Below are positions 16,927 through 24,916 of a stretch of DNA of 64,000 bases, one piece after another. Numbering within the stretch: position 1 is the first letter of the stretch; every line of letters starts with the position of its first letter. The stretch lies in NCBI GenBank assembly GCA_965226215.1, contig CBDDCH010000002.1, positions 1,922,001 through 1,986,000 on the forward strand, given 5' to 3'. The DNA comes from G963668345 sp965226215. GTDB lineage: Bacteria; Acidobacteriota; Terriglobia; Bryobacterales; UBA6623. The notes below the pieces were generated by a model. The model was not told the DNA's origin. It saw only the letters and a program-made list of their open reading frames with translations, and searched no databases. Position numbers and translations under genes: made by a program.

Positions 16927-17982
16927 TTAATGCCTCCAGGCGGCGAATCTTGGTCGATGTTGTTTTCGCCATGAAAGCGATTCCGCTTTGGGACTTTGAT
17001 TCGAGCGGAATCGTTTATGGCTTCCCAGATTCAGGAAGCGGTGCAGCCGCCTCGCTTGTTTCGCGAAGACAAGCGGACAGCGAGCCAACAGTGACAGCAA
17101 CACGCGGGCGCCGGGGCTGAATACCAGATTTGCTTCCCGGGGCAGAGGCAGCGGAGTCGTTCCGGTCTGACGCGCTCGCAAGCTGAACGCCAGTGTTAAT
17201 CCCGCGATGTCTCTCCGTAGCGCGTAGACCGCTTTGGCGGCGTAGGATGCGAGGTCCGCTTTGGGAAAAGCGAAATGCCAATGAGCTTTGCGGATGCAGT
17301 CGCAGACGGCGCCGCTCCGCCACAACTCGCCGTTCAGCAAATGTTCAGGCTCACGGACCCGGCGGTGCACTAGACGTTCAGGCACGTAGCCCACTTTCGC
17401 CCCGTGAGCCAGGCGTATCCAGAGAGGGAGGTCGGCGTACCACCAGTAGGTTGGATCGAAAGGTTCAGGTAACGAATCCAGACAGCTTTTCCGGATTAAG
17501 GTGTCCATGTTGACCGGCGAAGATGTGTGGGTCACGATGCGGCGCACGAGCCGATGGCCCGAAAATACAGGCGGAAACAGGCCGCTGGGGTGATCGGTGA
17601 TGACGTCCCCGTTCTCGTCGATGGCGCTGGCCGCCGAAAAGGCGAAAGAGGCTTCGGGATTCTCGTCTAGGACGCGAGCGCAACACTCCACGAAGGTCGG
17701 CAGCATCACGTCGTGATCGCCGAATAGCATCACGTAGTCGGAGCGGGCCAGGGCCAGCGCGCGGTTGTAGTTGGCGGGTACGCCGAGGTTGGCGGCATTT
17801 CGTATGTAACGGACTTGGCTTGACTCGTAGGGGGAAACGATGCGCTCGAGATCGTGCGGCGAGCAGTCGTCCACAACAAGGAGTTCATCCACGCGTCTTG
17901 TTTGGTGCAGGACGCTTTCGATCGCCGTGGCCAAAAAGCGGCCGCGATAGGCCGGAATGCAAACGCTGACGGAACTGGGCAT
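16927..17982 (-). CDS. GT2 family glycosyltransferase
   Basis: This is a GT-A fold inverting glycosyltransferase. The N-terminal SVSVCIPAYRGRFLATAIES and ELLVVDDCSPHDLE blocks bind the nucleotide, and VMLFGDHDVMLP provides the metal-binding DxD (here DHD). The C-terminal portion has no transmembrane helix but is basic. Its 351 residues are normal. The neighbour downstream (GT4) begins 3 bases after its stop. Upstream lies a 334-base gap filled by a family B repeat element. Confidence 0.93.
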   Translation of the reverse strand: MPSSVSVCIPAYRGRFLATAIESVLHQTRRVDELLVVDDCSPHDLERIVSPYESSQVRYIRNAANLGVPANYNRALALARSDYVMLFGDHDVMLPTFVECCARVLDENPEASFAFSAASAIDENGDVITDHPSGLFPPVFSGHRLVRRIVTHTSSPVNMDTLIRKSCLDSLPEPFDPTYWWYADLPLWIRLAHGAKVGYVPERLVHRRVREPEHLLNGELWRSGAVCDCIRKAHWHFAFPKADLASYAAKAVYALRRDIAGLTLAFSLRARQTGTTPLPLPREANLVFSPGARVLLSLLARCPLVFAKQARRLHRFLNLGSHKRFRSNQSPKAESLSWRKQHRPRFAAWRH

Positions 17983-18006
17983 GGGATTGAGGCGGCGGGC
18001 TTCCGC

Positions 18007-18273
18007 TAGCAGCCCGTGGTAGAAGTGAAGGTCGCTAAAAATCGGGTACAGGAAGGTGTGAAAAAATGCTGGGGACAGTCAACCACGGCTGAATATTTCA
18101 TTGGTTCTACGTGCCTTGTGGGACGCTGCTTGTGACAGTCCCCGATTTTCTCACACCTTCCAGCCAGCCAATTCGCTTCAGGCTAAGTGCTTTTTTTCTT
18201 GGGTCATGGCGGGGGGCGAATTGGTGGCAGTCCCCATTTTTCGCTCCTGAACGACTTTTGCCACGGGCTGTTA
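18007..18273. repeat. family B element interrupted by element E
   Basis: TA ends with terminal repeats TAGCAGCCCGTGGTAGAAGT (left) and the complement of TAACAGCCCGTGGCAAAAGT (right). In reverse orientation its sequence matches the 155-bp copy at 35248-35402 up to GGCTGGCTG, then is interrupted by 109 bases and resumes with CTGTACCCGATTTTT. It fills most of the 334-base gap between the flippase and GT2 genes. No gene is present. Confidence 0.85.
18052..18160. repeat. element E nested in family B
   Basis: A 109-base insertion has its own inverted ends: GAAGGTGTGA at the left and TCACACCTTC at the right, extending imperfectly over about 25 bases with GGGGACAGTCA / TGACAGTCCCC. It is flanked by CAG at 18049-18051 and CAG at 18161-18163. 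The uninterrupted family B copy at 35.2 kb has this trinucleotide once, so this is a 3-bp target duplication. It is non-coding. Confidence 0.8.
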
Positions 18274-18316
18274 GCGGGTCTACCTCGCCGCGCCTGCTCC
18301 TTCGGCAACAGGACAT

Positions 18317-19987
18317 CTACGAGGCCGCATCAACGTTAGCTACTTTCTCGGTGCGGGGCGGCGGGCCGAGCCACCGGCGAGCGACGGGGATTCTCATGGC
18401 TGCACGCTTGCCCATGGGCAGCAGCCACTCCCTTTCGTGCCGGCTCAACAGTGCGAGCGCGGCAACCAGCGCCGCCATGCCGAAGAGCACCGTTGCTACC
18501 AGCAGTCGACCGGGGGATCCGTCGCCCAGGAACTGCTCTAGCGTGTACCCCGTGGCCAACCCTGCCGCCAGGGCCAAGGCTCCCCGCCAGGCGAGGTCGG
18601 TGAACAGGCGGCTCCCGTTCTCGCCTAGCAGCCGGCAGGCCTGCTTGGGAACCGCAAGCGAGAGAAACGCCGTGTCTCCCAGCACCAGGGCGGCGGCGGA
18701 TCCTCGCACGCCATAACGCGGAACCAACCACAGCGAAGCGGCCACGGAGCACAACGCCGCTCCTAGGTGTCGGAGCGAAGTAGCGCGGTGGTGGTTCGTC
18801 GCCAAGGGCACGATTTGTGAGACCTGCCAGACGCTGCCTCCGAGGATGTAGGCGGCGAAAAGGCCGAGTAGAAAAGGATCGGCGTCGACCTTCCCTGTTG
18901 TCCAAAAGCGAAGAACTTGCGGTCCGAACGTCAGCAAGTAACCGCAAACCAGGCCGCTTGCCACCACTGACAGCACACAGACGGAGCGGTGCAAACGCCG
19001 GACTCGCGCCCGGTCGCCCTTTGCGAAAAGGCGTGTGATTTCCGGCCACGTCGCTAGGTTGATCTGATTCAGCGCCTGTCTGACGATCATGAACATCGTG
19101 CGGGTGGTGGTGTAGACGACCAGCACGGCCGAGCTTCGTACTGAGGAAAGAATAATGATGCTGCCCTGGACCAAGAACGCGTGGCTGAGCGGCAATAAAA
19201 GAAAGTAGAGACTCGGCCGAAGTGACTTGACCAGTAGACGGAGCGAAGCGTCCCTAGCTCCCAAGCGGACGTTCGGGTGCCGCGCCCGGATGTCGGCGAT
19301 GCCGGCGAGCATGGCGAGAAGAGGGGCGAGCAGCAGCAATGTCGCGATCGTCAGAATTCCTTTGCCCTGCCACAGGGCGGCAGCGATCGCCAGGACCTGT
19401 AGCAGACGAGCCAGGTTCGCCAGCGAGACGCCCCGAGGATACTCCTTCAAACATCGGTAGACGCCACCCACGATTCCGGCGGGGATAGAAGCCAGCAGCG
19501 ACAGGCCGGCCAGCATAAGGGTGGCGCCGCTCAGGCTCTGGTCGAGGATCGAAAGTCGCAGAAGCTTGGGCCAGGGGATGAAGAACGCCCCCAGAGCGAC
19601 CACGACGGCGCCAACGCCGGTAACGGCCACCGAAAAAACGATTCCTGTGTGCAGGAGCCGGTGGAATTGCTTCGGATCTCCGAGATCCCAGGCGGCGTTC
19701 ATTCGATTGGTCAAGTACCTCTGGAAGCCCCCTTCCAACAGCGACAAATAACCGGCGGCGGCGGTGAGCGCCAGCCAGTCACCATATAGCCTGCCGCCCC
19801 ACGAATGAAGGAATAGCGGTAGCAGCAACACGTGCTGGGCGAAGGTGAGAATCAGCCCGAGCAGATTCGCTGATGTCCCCTGCAGGATGCTTTCTGCAAG
19901 ACCTGGGGCCGGCTGGCGAATTGCCACCGACGGCCGGGTGCGATGGTCTCTGGACTGCTCTTTCTCCACTTGCGCGGGAGTCGGCAT
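18317..19987 (-). CDS. Wzx-type polysaccharide flippase (MATE/MOP superfamily)
   Basis: This is a membrane protein with about 12-14 helices and the pattern of polysaccharide biosynthesis proteins of the MOP superfamily. Examples are LGLILTFAQHVLLLPLFLHSWGG, AVTGVGAVVVALGAFF and PSLYFLLLPLSHAFLVQGSI. It flips lipid-linked repeat units across the inner membrane. I chose the ATG at 19985-19987. The frame continues upstream to 20140, but its first codons lie inside a family A repeat element and the added residues are low-complexity. The C-terminal tail is cytoplasmic and basic. It pairs logically with the Wzy-like polymerase in a Wzx/Wzy assembly pathway. Confidence 0.85.
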   Translation of the reverse strand: MPTPAQVEKEQSRDHRTRPSVAIRQPAPGLAESILQGTSANLLGLILTFAQHVLLLPLFLHSWGGRLYGDWLALTAAAGYLSLLEGGFQRYLTNRMNAAWDLGDPKQFHRLLHTGIVFSVAVTGVGAVVVALGAFFIPWPKLLRLSILDQSLSGATLMLAGLSLLASIPAGIVGGVYRCLKEYPRGVSLANLARLLQVLAIAAALWQGKGILTIATLLLLAPLLAMLAGIADIRARHPNVRLGARDASLRLLVKSLRPSLYFLLLPLSHAFLVQGSIIILSSVRSSAVLVVYTTTRTMFMIVRQALNQINLATWPEITRLFAKGDRARVRRLHRSVCVLSVVASGLVCGYLLTFGPQVLRFWTTGKVDADPFLLGLFAAYILGGSVWQVSQIVPLATNHHRATSLRHLGAALCSVAASLWLVPRYGVRGSAAALVLGDTAFLSLAVPKQACRLLGENGSRLFTDLAWRGALALAAGLATGYTLEQFLGDGSPGRLLVATVLFGMAALVAALALLSRHEREWLLPMGKRAAMRIPVARRWLGPPPRTEKVANVDAAS

Positions 19988-20116
19988 ATCGTTCCGCGGA
20001 ACGACAGGGTTTAGACTGCGATCCGAGGGGGCCGAAACCGAACCGGCGAGGGTCGCAGTAACGGAGCGGGTTCCGGGCGTTTTTCTCTCCAGCTTTGTGG
20101 CGCTTTTCACGAGACC

Positions 20117-20294
20117 TAGTGCTTGGTTGCACAAATTCACGATGGATTAAAGGGCCGACAATCCCTGGACCGCTCCCTCACGGTCGCGGCTCGGAAGACT
20201 CTGCGAGCAAACTGCTTCCGGGCCAGACGGACGATCGTAAGATCCCTCGGGAAAGGGCTTTTCAAATAACGCGAACTTTTGCAGCCAAGCACTA
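20117..20294. repeat. family A inverted-repeat element, reference copy
   Basis: A 178-base non-coding element has TA at both ends, left repeat TAGTGCTTGGTTGCA and right repeat TGCAGCCAAGCACTA. The interior contains CCTGGACCGCTCCCTCACGG and CGGGCCAGACGG, shared with the copies at 10.4 and 49.9 kb. Its left end overlaps the upstream extension of the flippase frame. Its right end abuts a family C-like end (TAGCCCGCTTTTCTCGCC) starting at the same TA. Confidence 0.85.
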
Positions 20295-20340
20295 GCCCGC
20301 TTTTCTCGCCACCTGACGCCCGCGGCACGTGGTAAGCTCG
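20293..20340. repeat. solo family C end
   Basis: TAGCCCGCTTTTCTCGCCAC matches the left terminal repeat of the family C element at 35091 and shares its TA with the family A copy. No opposite end is seen before the methyltransferase stop at 20345, so this is a fragment. Confidence 0.5.
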
Positions 20341-20344
20341 CTCC

Positions 20345-21067
20345 TCATTGCCCCGACTTGTGGGCCAACAGGATTAAATCTCCCGTGAGCACGGACGGAC
20401 ACAAACTTCTCAGCTTCCAGAACCGCCCGCTGCCTTTGCAGGTGATAGGCCTCAGGCCGGCAAATTCTCTCACCAGCCATTCCAGTCGTTCGCGTGTGAA
20501 ATTGTGCAGATGGTAGCCGTCCCAGGCGGGTTTGTCCCAGCTTGTGGGCGAGGACGTGACGGGGAAGCGTCCGAAAAGTAACGGAATCGTGATCCTTAGG
20601 TAGGCGATGTTCGGCACAGCGATCATGAGGTGCCCACCTGGTCGCAGCACGCGGCTGGCTTCTCGCACGGCGTGAAACGGGTCGAACAGGTGCTCCAACA
20701 CCATCAGCATGGAGATAAACGTGAAGGTTCGGTCCGGGAACGGCAAACTCTCTTGGTCGAGGTTCAACACAGCGGTATTGATGCCTTTGTTTCTCTTCCA
20801 GGCTGGGAACGGGACGATGTCTACGCCGAAGCAGGTCGCGCCGAGGGACCGCAAGCTCTTTAGAAAGTCGAGGTTGCTGCATCCGAGGTCGAGCGAGATG
20901 GTAGCTCGGCAGTAGCGCCGAACCATCTCTAACGCCACTTCGGGCTCCGAGGGCCTGCGCAGAAGGCCTCCCAGACTCCCATTAGAGTTTTCCGAGGCGA
21001 CCGGGAAATCAGAAATGTTCGGGTAGTGGAAGTGACGGTTTTTCGTGTAGTACTCCGTGGCGTTCAT
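20345..21067 (-). CDS. SAM-dependent methyltransferase
   Basis: This 240-residue class I methyltransferase is read from the ATG at 21065-21067 (MNATEYYTKNRHFHYPNISD). The frame runs 53 codons further up without homology. Motif I is ISLDLGCSNLDFLKSL (a divergent DLGCSN), the acidic strand is FGVDIVP, and FTFISMLMVLEHLFDP is motif IV. RVLRPGGHLMIAVPNIAY and the HNFTRERLEWLVREF tail place it among Methyltransf_11-type enzymes of polysaccharide loci. It lies immediately downstream of a second methyltransferase, suggesting sequential methylations. Confidence 0.86.
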   Translation of the reverse strand: MNATEYYTKNRHFHYPNISDFPVASENSNGSLGGLLRRPSEPEVALEMVRRYCRATISLDLGCSNLDFLKSLRSLGATCFGVDIVPFPAWKRNKGINTAVLNLDQESLPFPDRTFTFISMLMVLEHLFDPFHAVREASRVLRPGGHLMIAVPNIAYLRITIPLLFGRFPVTSSPTSWDKPAWDGYHLHNFTRERLEWLVREFAGLRPITCKGSGRFWKLRSLCPSVLTGDLILLAHKSGQ

Positions 21068-21168
21068 GGTCTTTGCGTCACTCAGGCTTGGGATTTTGTG
21101 TGAAAACTTCAATCGAAACAGGTAGGGGCGACATTTCGTGCCCACTAGCTGATACGGCCTGCAAGCTT

Positions 21169-22026
21169 CTACTTCCGGGCGACGACACACAACTCCGGGC
21201 CTAGCGCGTTTCGCGTTGTTTCCCAAGCCGCGGGGTTGTCCTTCCTCTCAAAAACGTAAGGAGAAGAAAAGGTTCGGACGTCGAGGAATTTGTAGCGCGG
21301 AAGATTCTTCGTGAAAAATTGTTTTTTGAAGGAGAGCGGATGTACTTCTCCCGAATAGGCCCCCCACTTTAGGCCATTCCGCTGGGCTTCCGTGCAACCG
21401 CAATTAGGAACGAAAACAATCAGGTGACCTCCGGGTTTTAGGAGACTCGAGAACATCTCGAATACTCCATGGAGATTGGGCAAGTGCTCGAGGACATGTG
21501 ACGAGTGCACGATGTCGAAGGCGCCCGCGAGCCGCTGCGACACGCTCAGATCATCGTAGATGGTCACGCCCAGTTGTTTACGACCGTACTTGGCTCGCCC
21601 CGGGGAGACTTCAAAGCCACTCGCCCGGTACCCGGATTTCTGAAACTGGTAGATTGCGTAGCCCCAGGAGGCCCCAAAGTCAAATAGAAAAGCGCCCGTA
21701 CAAAAGCGGCGCACCAACTTCACTTTCTGGGTCCAGTCTTTGGCACTTCCCTTGAAACTTGTCTCTTTGAGTGCATTCAATTCTTTTGATGTGGGCAAGC
21801 GAGTCGTAAGCCCCGAAGAGTAGTTCACGTCATAAAAGCGACGGTTTCCTTCCGGGCTGTCGGGAGGATAGCGATATTCGAGCAAGCATTGTCGGCAGCG
21901 CAGTACCTCCATGATGAGATGCTTGGATCCCACCAGAGTGTAATCCTCTCCCTGGCAATGGGGACACCGTCTAGGGGCCGTCCACCGGTTGGTTAGGCAG
22001 TGGAGGGCGAAGGCTGCTTTTCCCAT
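21169..22026 (-). CDS. SAM-dependent methyltransferase with N-terminal zinc ribbon
   Basis: From the ATG at 22024-22026 this is a 285-residue protein. A four-cysteine ribbon (CPHCQGED and LRCRQCLLEYRYP) is at residues about 20-52. A class I methyltransferase core follows: AFLFDFGASWGYAIYQF is motif I, GFEVSPGRA the acidic strand, and DIVHSSHVLEHLPNL motif IV. FSSLLKPGGHLIVFVPNCGC completes it. The ribbon-plus-methyltransferase layout is common in enzymes methylating nucleotide sugars or polysaccharide ends. The start is set 11 bases after the stop of the asparagine-synthase-like gene; a longer frame would overlap it. Confidence 0.88.
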   Translation of the reverse strand: MGKAAFALHCLTNRWTAPRRCPHCQGEDYTLVGSKHLIMEVLRCRQCLLEYRYPPDSPEGNRRFYDVNYSSGLTTRLPTSKELNALKETSFKGSAKDWTQKVKLVRRFCTGAFLFDFGASWGYAIYQFQKSGYRASGFEVSPGRAKYGRKQLGVTIYDDLSVSQRLAGAFDIVHSSHVLEHLPNLHGVFEMFSSLLKPGGHLIVFVPNCGCTEAQRNGLKWGAYSGEVHPLSFKKQFFTKNLPRYKFLDVRTFSSPYVFERKDNPAAWETTRNALGPELCVVARK

Positions 22027-22036
22027 GGGTTGCCTG

Positions 22037-23743
22037 TCAGGCGGTCTGGCTAGTTGCGGGTTGTGGCCCGGAGAAGACACTGCGAGACGACGATACGTGG
22101 CGGCCCACCACCACTGGCAACGGTTCGGGTGCGGACTCTGCCGCGAGCTGCCGGCCGGTCTCGATCTTCACCTGGGGATTCCCTACCGCTTCCATCCAGG
22201 AGGCCAGAGTTGCCAAGTAGGCGAGGGATCTGGTCGCAGCTTGGCGGTCTGAAAACAACAGACATTTCCTGATCCAGTGGCGAGCTTCTTCGGGCTCGAT
22301 TACAGTTTCGATCAAACCTATGGTTTTGAATAGGTAGTCCAGGAAGTCTCGACTCCGAAACAGGCTGTCGTAGTCGACGTAGTGTGTAGTTGGGCCGTGG
22401 CCGGCGCCGCCCAGCCAGTCGCGGACACGGGTCCGTGATCCCATGGACCTGTCAGTGTCGTCGACGGGAAAGTTCAACAGCGTGGGGCACAATGTTTTCA
22501 GGACAAGTCGATGCCATCGGCTGCCCAGGCGGAATTGACGCGGAAGCCGGCGCACGGCGTTGATCCAATCGGAATCCAAAAACGGTGTGCGGTGACGGCA
22601 GACATCCGAGACTAACGCCAAGCCATTCGAGATGAAACTTCGGACTCGCTCACGCAGATAGAATTCGTCGAGGGCTTCGGCGAACGGGAGATCGCATCTC
22701 TTCGTGATCCCGGCTAGAAGTTCCTCCCTTCCGTCGTGGAACCAGTAGTCCAGCTCGCTCGCTAGACCGTCGGCGGCGGATGGAAGTGGCACGCGACGCC
22801 GCAGCTTGGCGCTCCAGAACAACTGCCGGGCAAGCGATCCCATCCCTTGGGCTGCCAACGACGGTAGACCTCGGTCGCAGTAGTAGCTTCGTGCGAACTC
22901 TCCGTTGCTTCCGATGAAGAGTTTGTTGTCCGGCGACAAGCCGGCGCGGCGACAGTAAACGTAAGTGTGCCAGTGGTCCCAGGTTTTCGTGCCCGATGTC
23001 AGCGAGGCGATCCGCCGGCGGCATCGGAAATAGTCTGACGCCGGGACGTCGACTATCTGGACCCGCAAACCGAAGGTAAAGGCGATCCGCCGGACAATTC
23101 GCACGTCGGTCGCTTCCTCGCGGCCCATGACCAACAACCTCGGTTGGATTCCACACTCGAGAAAACAAGCCAGCAGAACTCGAGAGTCAAACCCTGCAGA
23201 CATCGACAAGACCGCGTCACTTCCATGTCTCTCGACGAAACGGCAGAGTGCCTCGGCTGCAGCCGCTGGCGCATCGCGCGAACCTGTTTGCGGCGGAGCC
23301 AGGGTAGTTTTCGACAGTTCTCCACCCCTCCAGCTGACAATTTGACCGGCACCGACCCTTCGGATGCGGGCGTGGAGAGTATCGTCCCCAACGGTGTGGC
23401 CAAAATAAGCCAGCCAGGCCAGAGATCGCCAGCTCCATTCCGACGCCAGGCCGGCCTTGCGCATGACCTCCAAGACACTTCCGCCGAAGTACAACCTCTG
23501 TGGGGTGCAACAGTAGAACAACTGCGAGACTCCGTTTCGCGAGCAAAGCAGCTTTGTGCCCGGCCCCTCCTGCCAAGCGATTGAGAACTCTCCCGGCCAG
23601 TCGATGACCGCCGCCGGGTTCCATCGCAGTTGAGCAAGTAAATCGCCCGTTTCTTCGAGAATCTCACCGTACACTCTCGCTTCGGCGACCGAGGGGGCCC
23701 TTTCGTCGGGGCCGGTTGCGGCCTTCGTGGTGGCAAGGTTCAT
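22037..23743 (-). CDS. asparagine-synthase-like amidotransferase without glutaminase cysteine
   Basis: This 568-residue protein has the class B asparagine synthetase core. The ATP-pyrophosphatase loop is SAGFDS at about residues 182-187, followed by LLACFLECGIQPRLLVMG and RTPFLDSDWINAVRRLP in the C-terminal half. Before it, residues about 50-145 retain strands of the N-terminal Ntn glutaminase fold (GEFSIAWQEGPGTKLLCS, VGAGQIVSWRGG). The catalytic Cys2 and first strand are absent. The enzyme therefore cannot hydrolyse glutamine by the standard route and may use free ammonia, another amine or a partner. In polysaccharide loci, homologues amidate uronic acids. Lasso-peptide cyclases share this fold, but no precursor peptide was found here. 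Confidence 0.87.
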   Translation of the reverse strand: MNLATTKAATGPDERAPSVAEARVYGEILEETGDLLAQLRWNPAAVIDWPGEFSIAWQEGPGTKLLCSRNGVSQLFYCCTPQRLYFGGSVLEVMRKAGLASEWSWRSLAWLAYFGHTVGDDTLHARIRRVGAGQIVSWRGGELSKTTLAPPQTGSRDAPAAAAEALCRFVERHGSDAVLSMSAGFDSRVLLACFLECGIQPRLLVMGREEATDVRIVRRIAFTFGLRVQIVDVPASDYFRCRRRIASLTSGTKTWDHWHTYVYCRRAGLSPDNKLFIGSNGEFARSYYCDRGLPSLAAQGMGSLARQLFWSAKLRRRVPLPSAADGLASELDYWFHDGREELLAGITKRCDLPFAEALDEFYLRERVRSFISNGLALVSDVCRHRTPFLDSDWINAVRRLPRQFRLGSRWHRLVLKTLCPTLLNFPVDDTDRSMGSRTRVRDWLGGAGHGPTTHYVDYDSLFRSRDFLDYLFKTIGLIETVIEPEEARHWIRKCLLFSDRQAATRSLAYLATLASWMEAVGNPQVKIETGRQLAAESAPEPLPVVVGRHVSSSRSVFSGPQPATSQTA

Positions 23744-23889
23744 GATGGTTTCGGTCTCAGTGGGGTTCGACGTGAAGCGCGATGCCGGCGAGGCCCGAAC
23801 GGGGGATCCAAGGAAAAACCGAGGGCCGGTTCATGAGGAGAGGACGCTGCCGCCGCGTCCTCCAACTGCTGTTCGGAAGGATCTCGCCC

Positions 23890-24783
23890 TCAGTGGACGC
23901 GCTGCCAGTAGACTGCCGTATGGCCCGTGCGCAGTAATTCTTCCTTGATCTGACGTCTTGTCCGAAAGTCCTCGACGGCCCGGCGACAACCACGAACCGA
24001 ACCGTAGTCGTCGATGATCACGTAACCTCCGACGGAGAGTTTGGGATAGAGATGCGCCAAAGCCTCACTCGTCGATTCGTACATGTCCCCGTCAAGGCGC
24101 AAAATCGCGAGTCGGCCGATCGGGGCGCTCGGCAGCGTGTCGCGGAACCAGCCGACGAGGAAGCGCACTTGGCCGTCCAGGAGCCCATATCGCCGGAAAT
24201 TGCTTTTTACCTCCTCCAACGGAACGGCTAGTCGGTGAGCCTGCTGCCAATGGGTATCGGCTGCGTCTTCCGGATAGCGTTCGGGGTCAGGTTGAGGCAA
24301 GCCCTGAAACGAATCGGCCACCCAAACGTTACGGTCTCTTTCTCCGTAGGCCTGGAGCACCCCGCGCATCAGGATTGCTGCTCCCCCGCGCCAGACGCCC
24401 GTCTCGATCAGGTCGCCGGGAACCCGCTTTTGGATGACGTCGGTGACGCAGGTCTGCAGATGGTCAAGCCGGTCGATCCCGATCATGGTTTCGGCTTCCG
24501 CGGGCCAATCCCGGCCCCGCCGCCGGACTGCCGGGTCGTGGGACAGGCGCCGGACAAGCTCCAGACCCTGGAAAGCGAGTGCCCGTTTTAGTAGGGGGTA
24601 CGCACCCCAAGAGAGTCTTCTTCGGGCGAACCGAAGGGATGCGGGCCGCCGCAGGGGTTCATAGGTTTCGGGAAAGATGCTTCTGGTAAGACATTGCTTT
24701 AGCAAGTCAAGGTAAAGGCTTGCCGCCGGATGGTGGTTGGGGCCGCTGCGCGTCTCGATCGCGACTTGGCGTGTCGTTGCCAT
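23890..24783 (-). CDS. TylF/MycF-type O-methyltransferase
   Basis: This 297-residue protein belongs to the TylF (macrocin O-methyltransferase) family of metal-dependent sugar methyltransferases. Key blocks are GDLIETGVWRGGAAILM (SAM site), VWVADSFQGLPQPD, and LAILRLDGDMYESTSEALAH. The last carries the Asp residues that bind the metal. GGYVIIDDYGSVRGCRRAV follows. In macrolides the family methylates deoxysugar hydroxyls; here a sugar of the polysaccharide is the likely acceptor. It lies between the carbamoyltransferase and the asparagine-synthase-like gene, forming a tailoring block. Confidence 0.92.
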   Translation of the reverse strand: MATTRQVAIETRSGPNHHPAASLYLDLLKQCLTRSIFPETYEPLRRPASLRFARRRLSWGAYPLLKRALAFQGLELVRRLSHDPAVRRRGRDWPAEAETMIGIDRLDHLQTCVTDVIQKRVPGDLIETGVWRGGAAILMRGVLQAYGERDRNVWVADSFQGLPQPDPERYPEDAADTHWQQAHRLAVPLEEVKSNFRRYGLLDGQVRFLVGWFRDTLPSAPIGRLAILRLDGDMYESTSEALAHLYPKLSVGGYVIIDDYGSVRGCRRAVEDFRTRRQIKEELLRTGHTAVYWQRVH

Positions 24784-24916
24784 CAGTTGCCGTGGCGCGT
24801 CTTTGCGGAGCGGCAGCTTGGGAAGTCGATTCCCTGCTCTCTGCCCCGCGGATCAATAATGATCCAAGCAAGGCCGGCGACACTTAACTCTGACGAGTTG
24901 CTTGCGTTGCTTCGGT

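Noticed and set aside
22037..24783. Asparagine-synthase-like protein considered as a lasso-peptide cyclase
   Set aside because: No precursor peptide, B1/B2 protease or transporter gene is present nearby; polysaccharide context explains it better.
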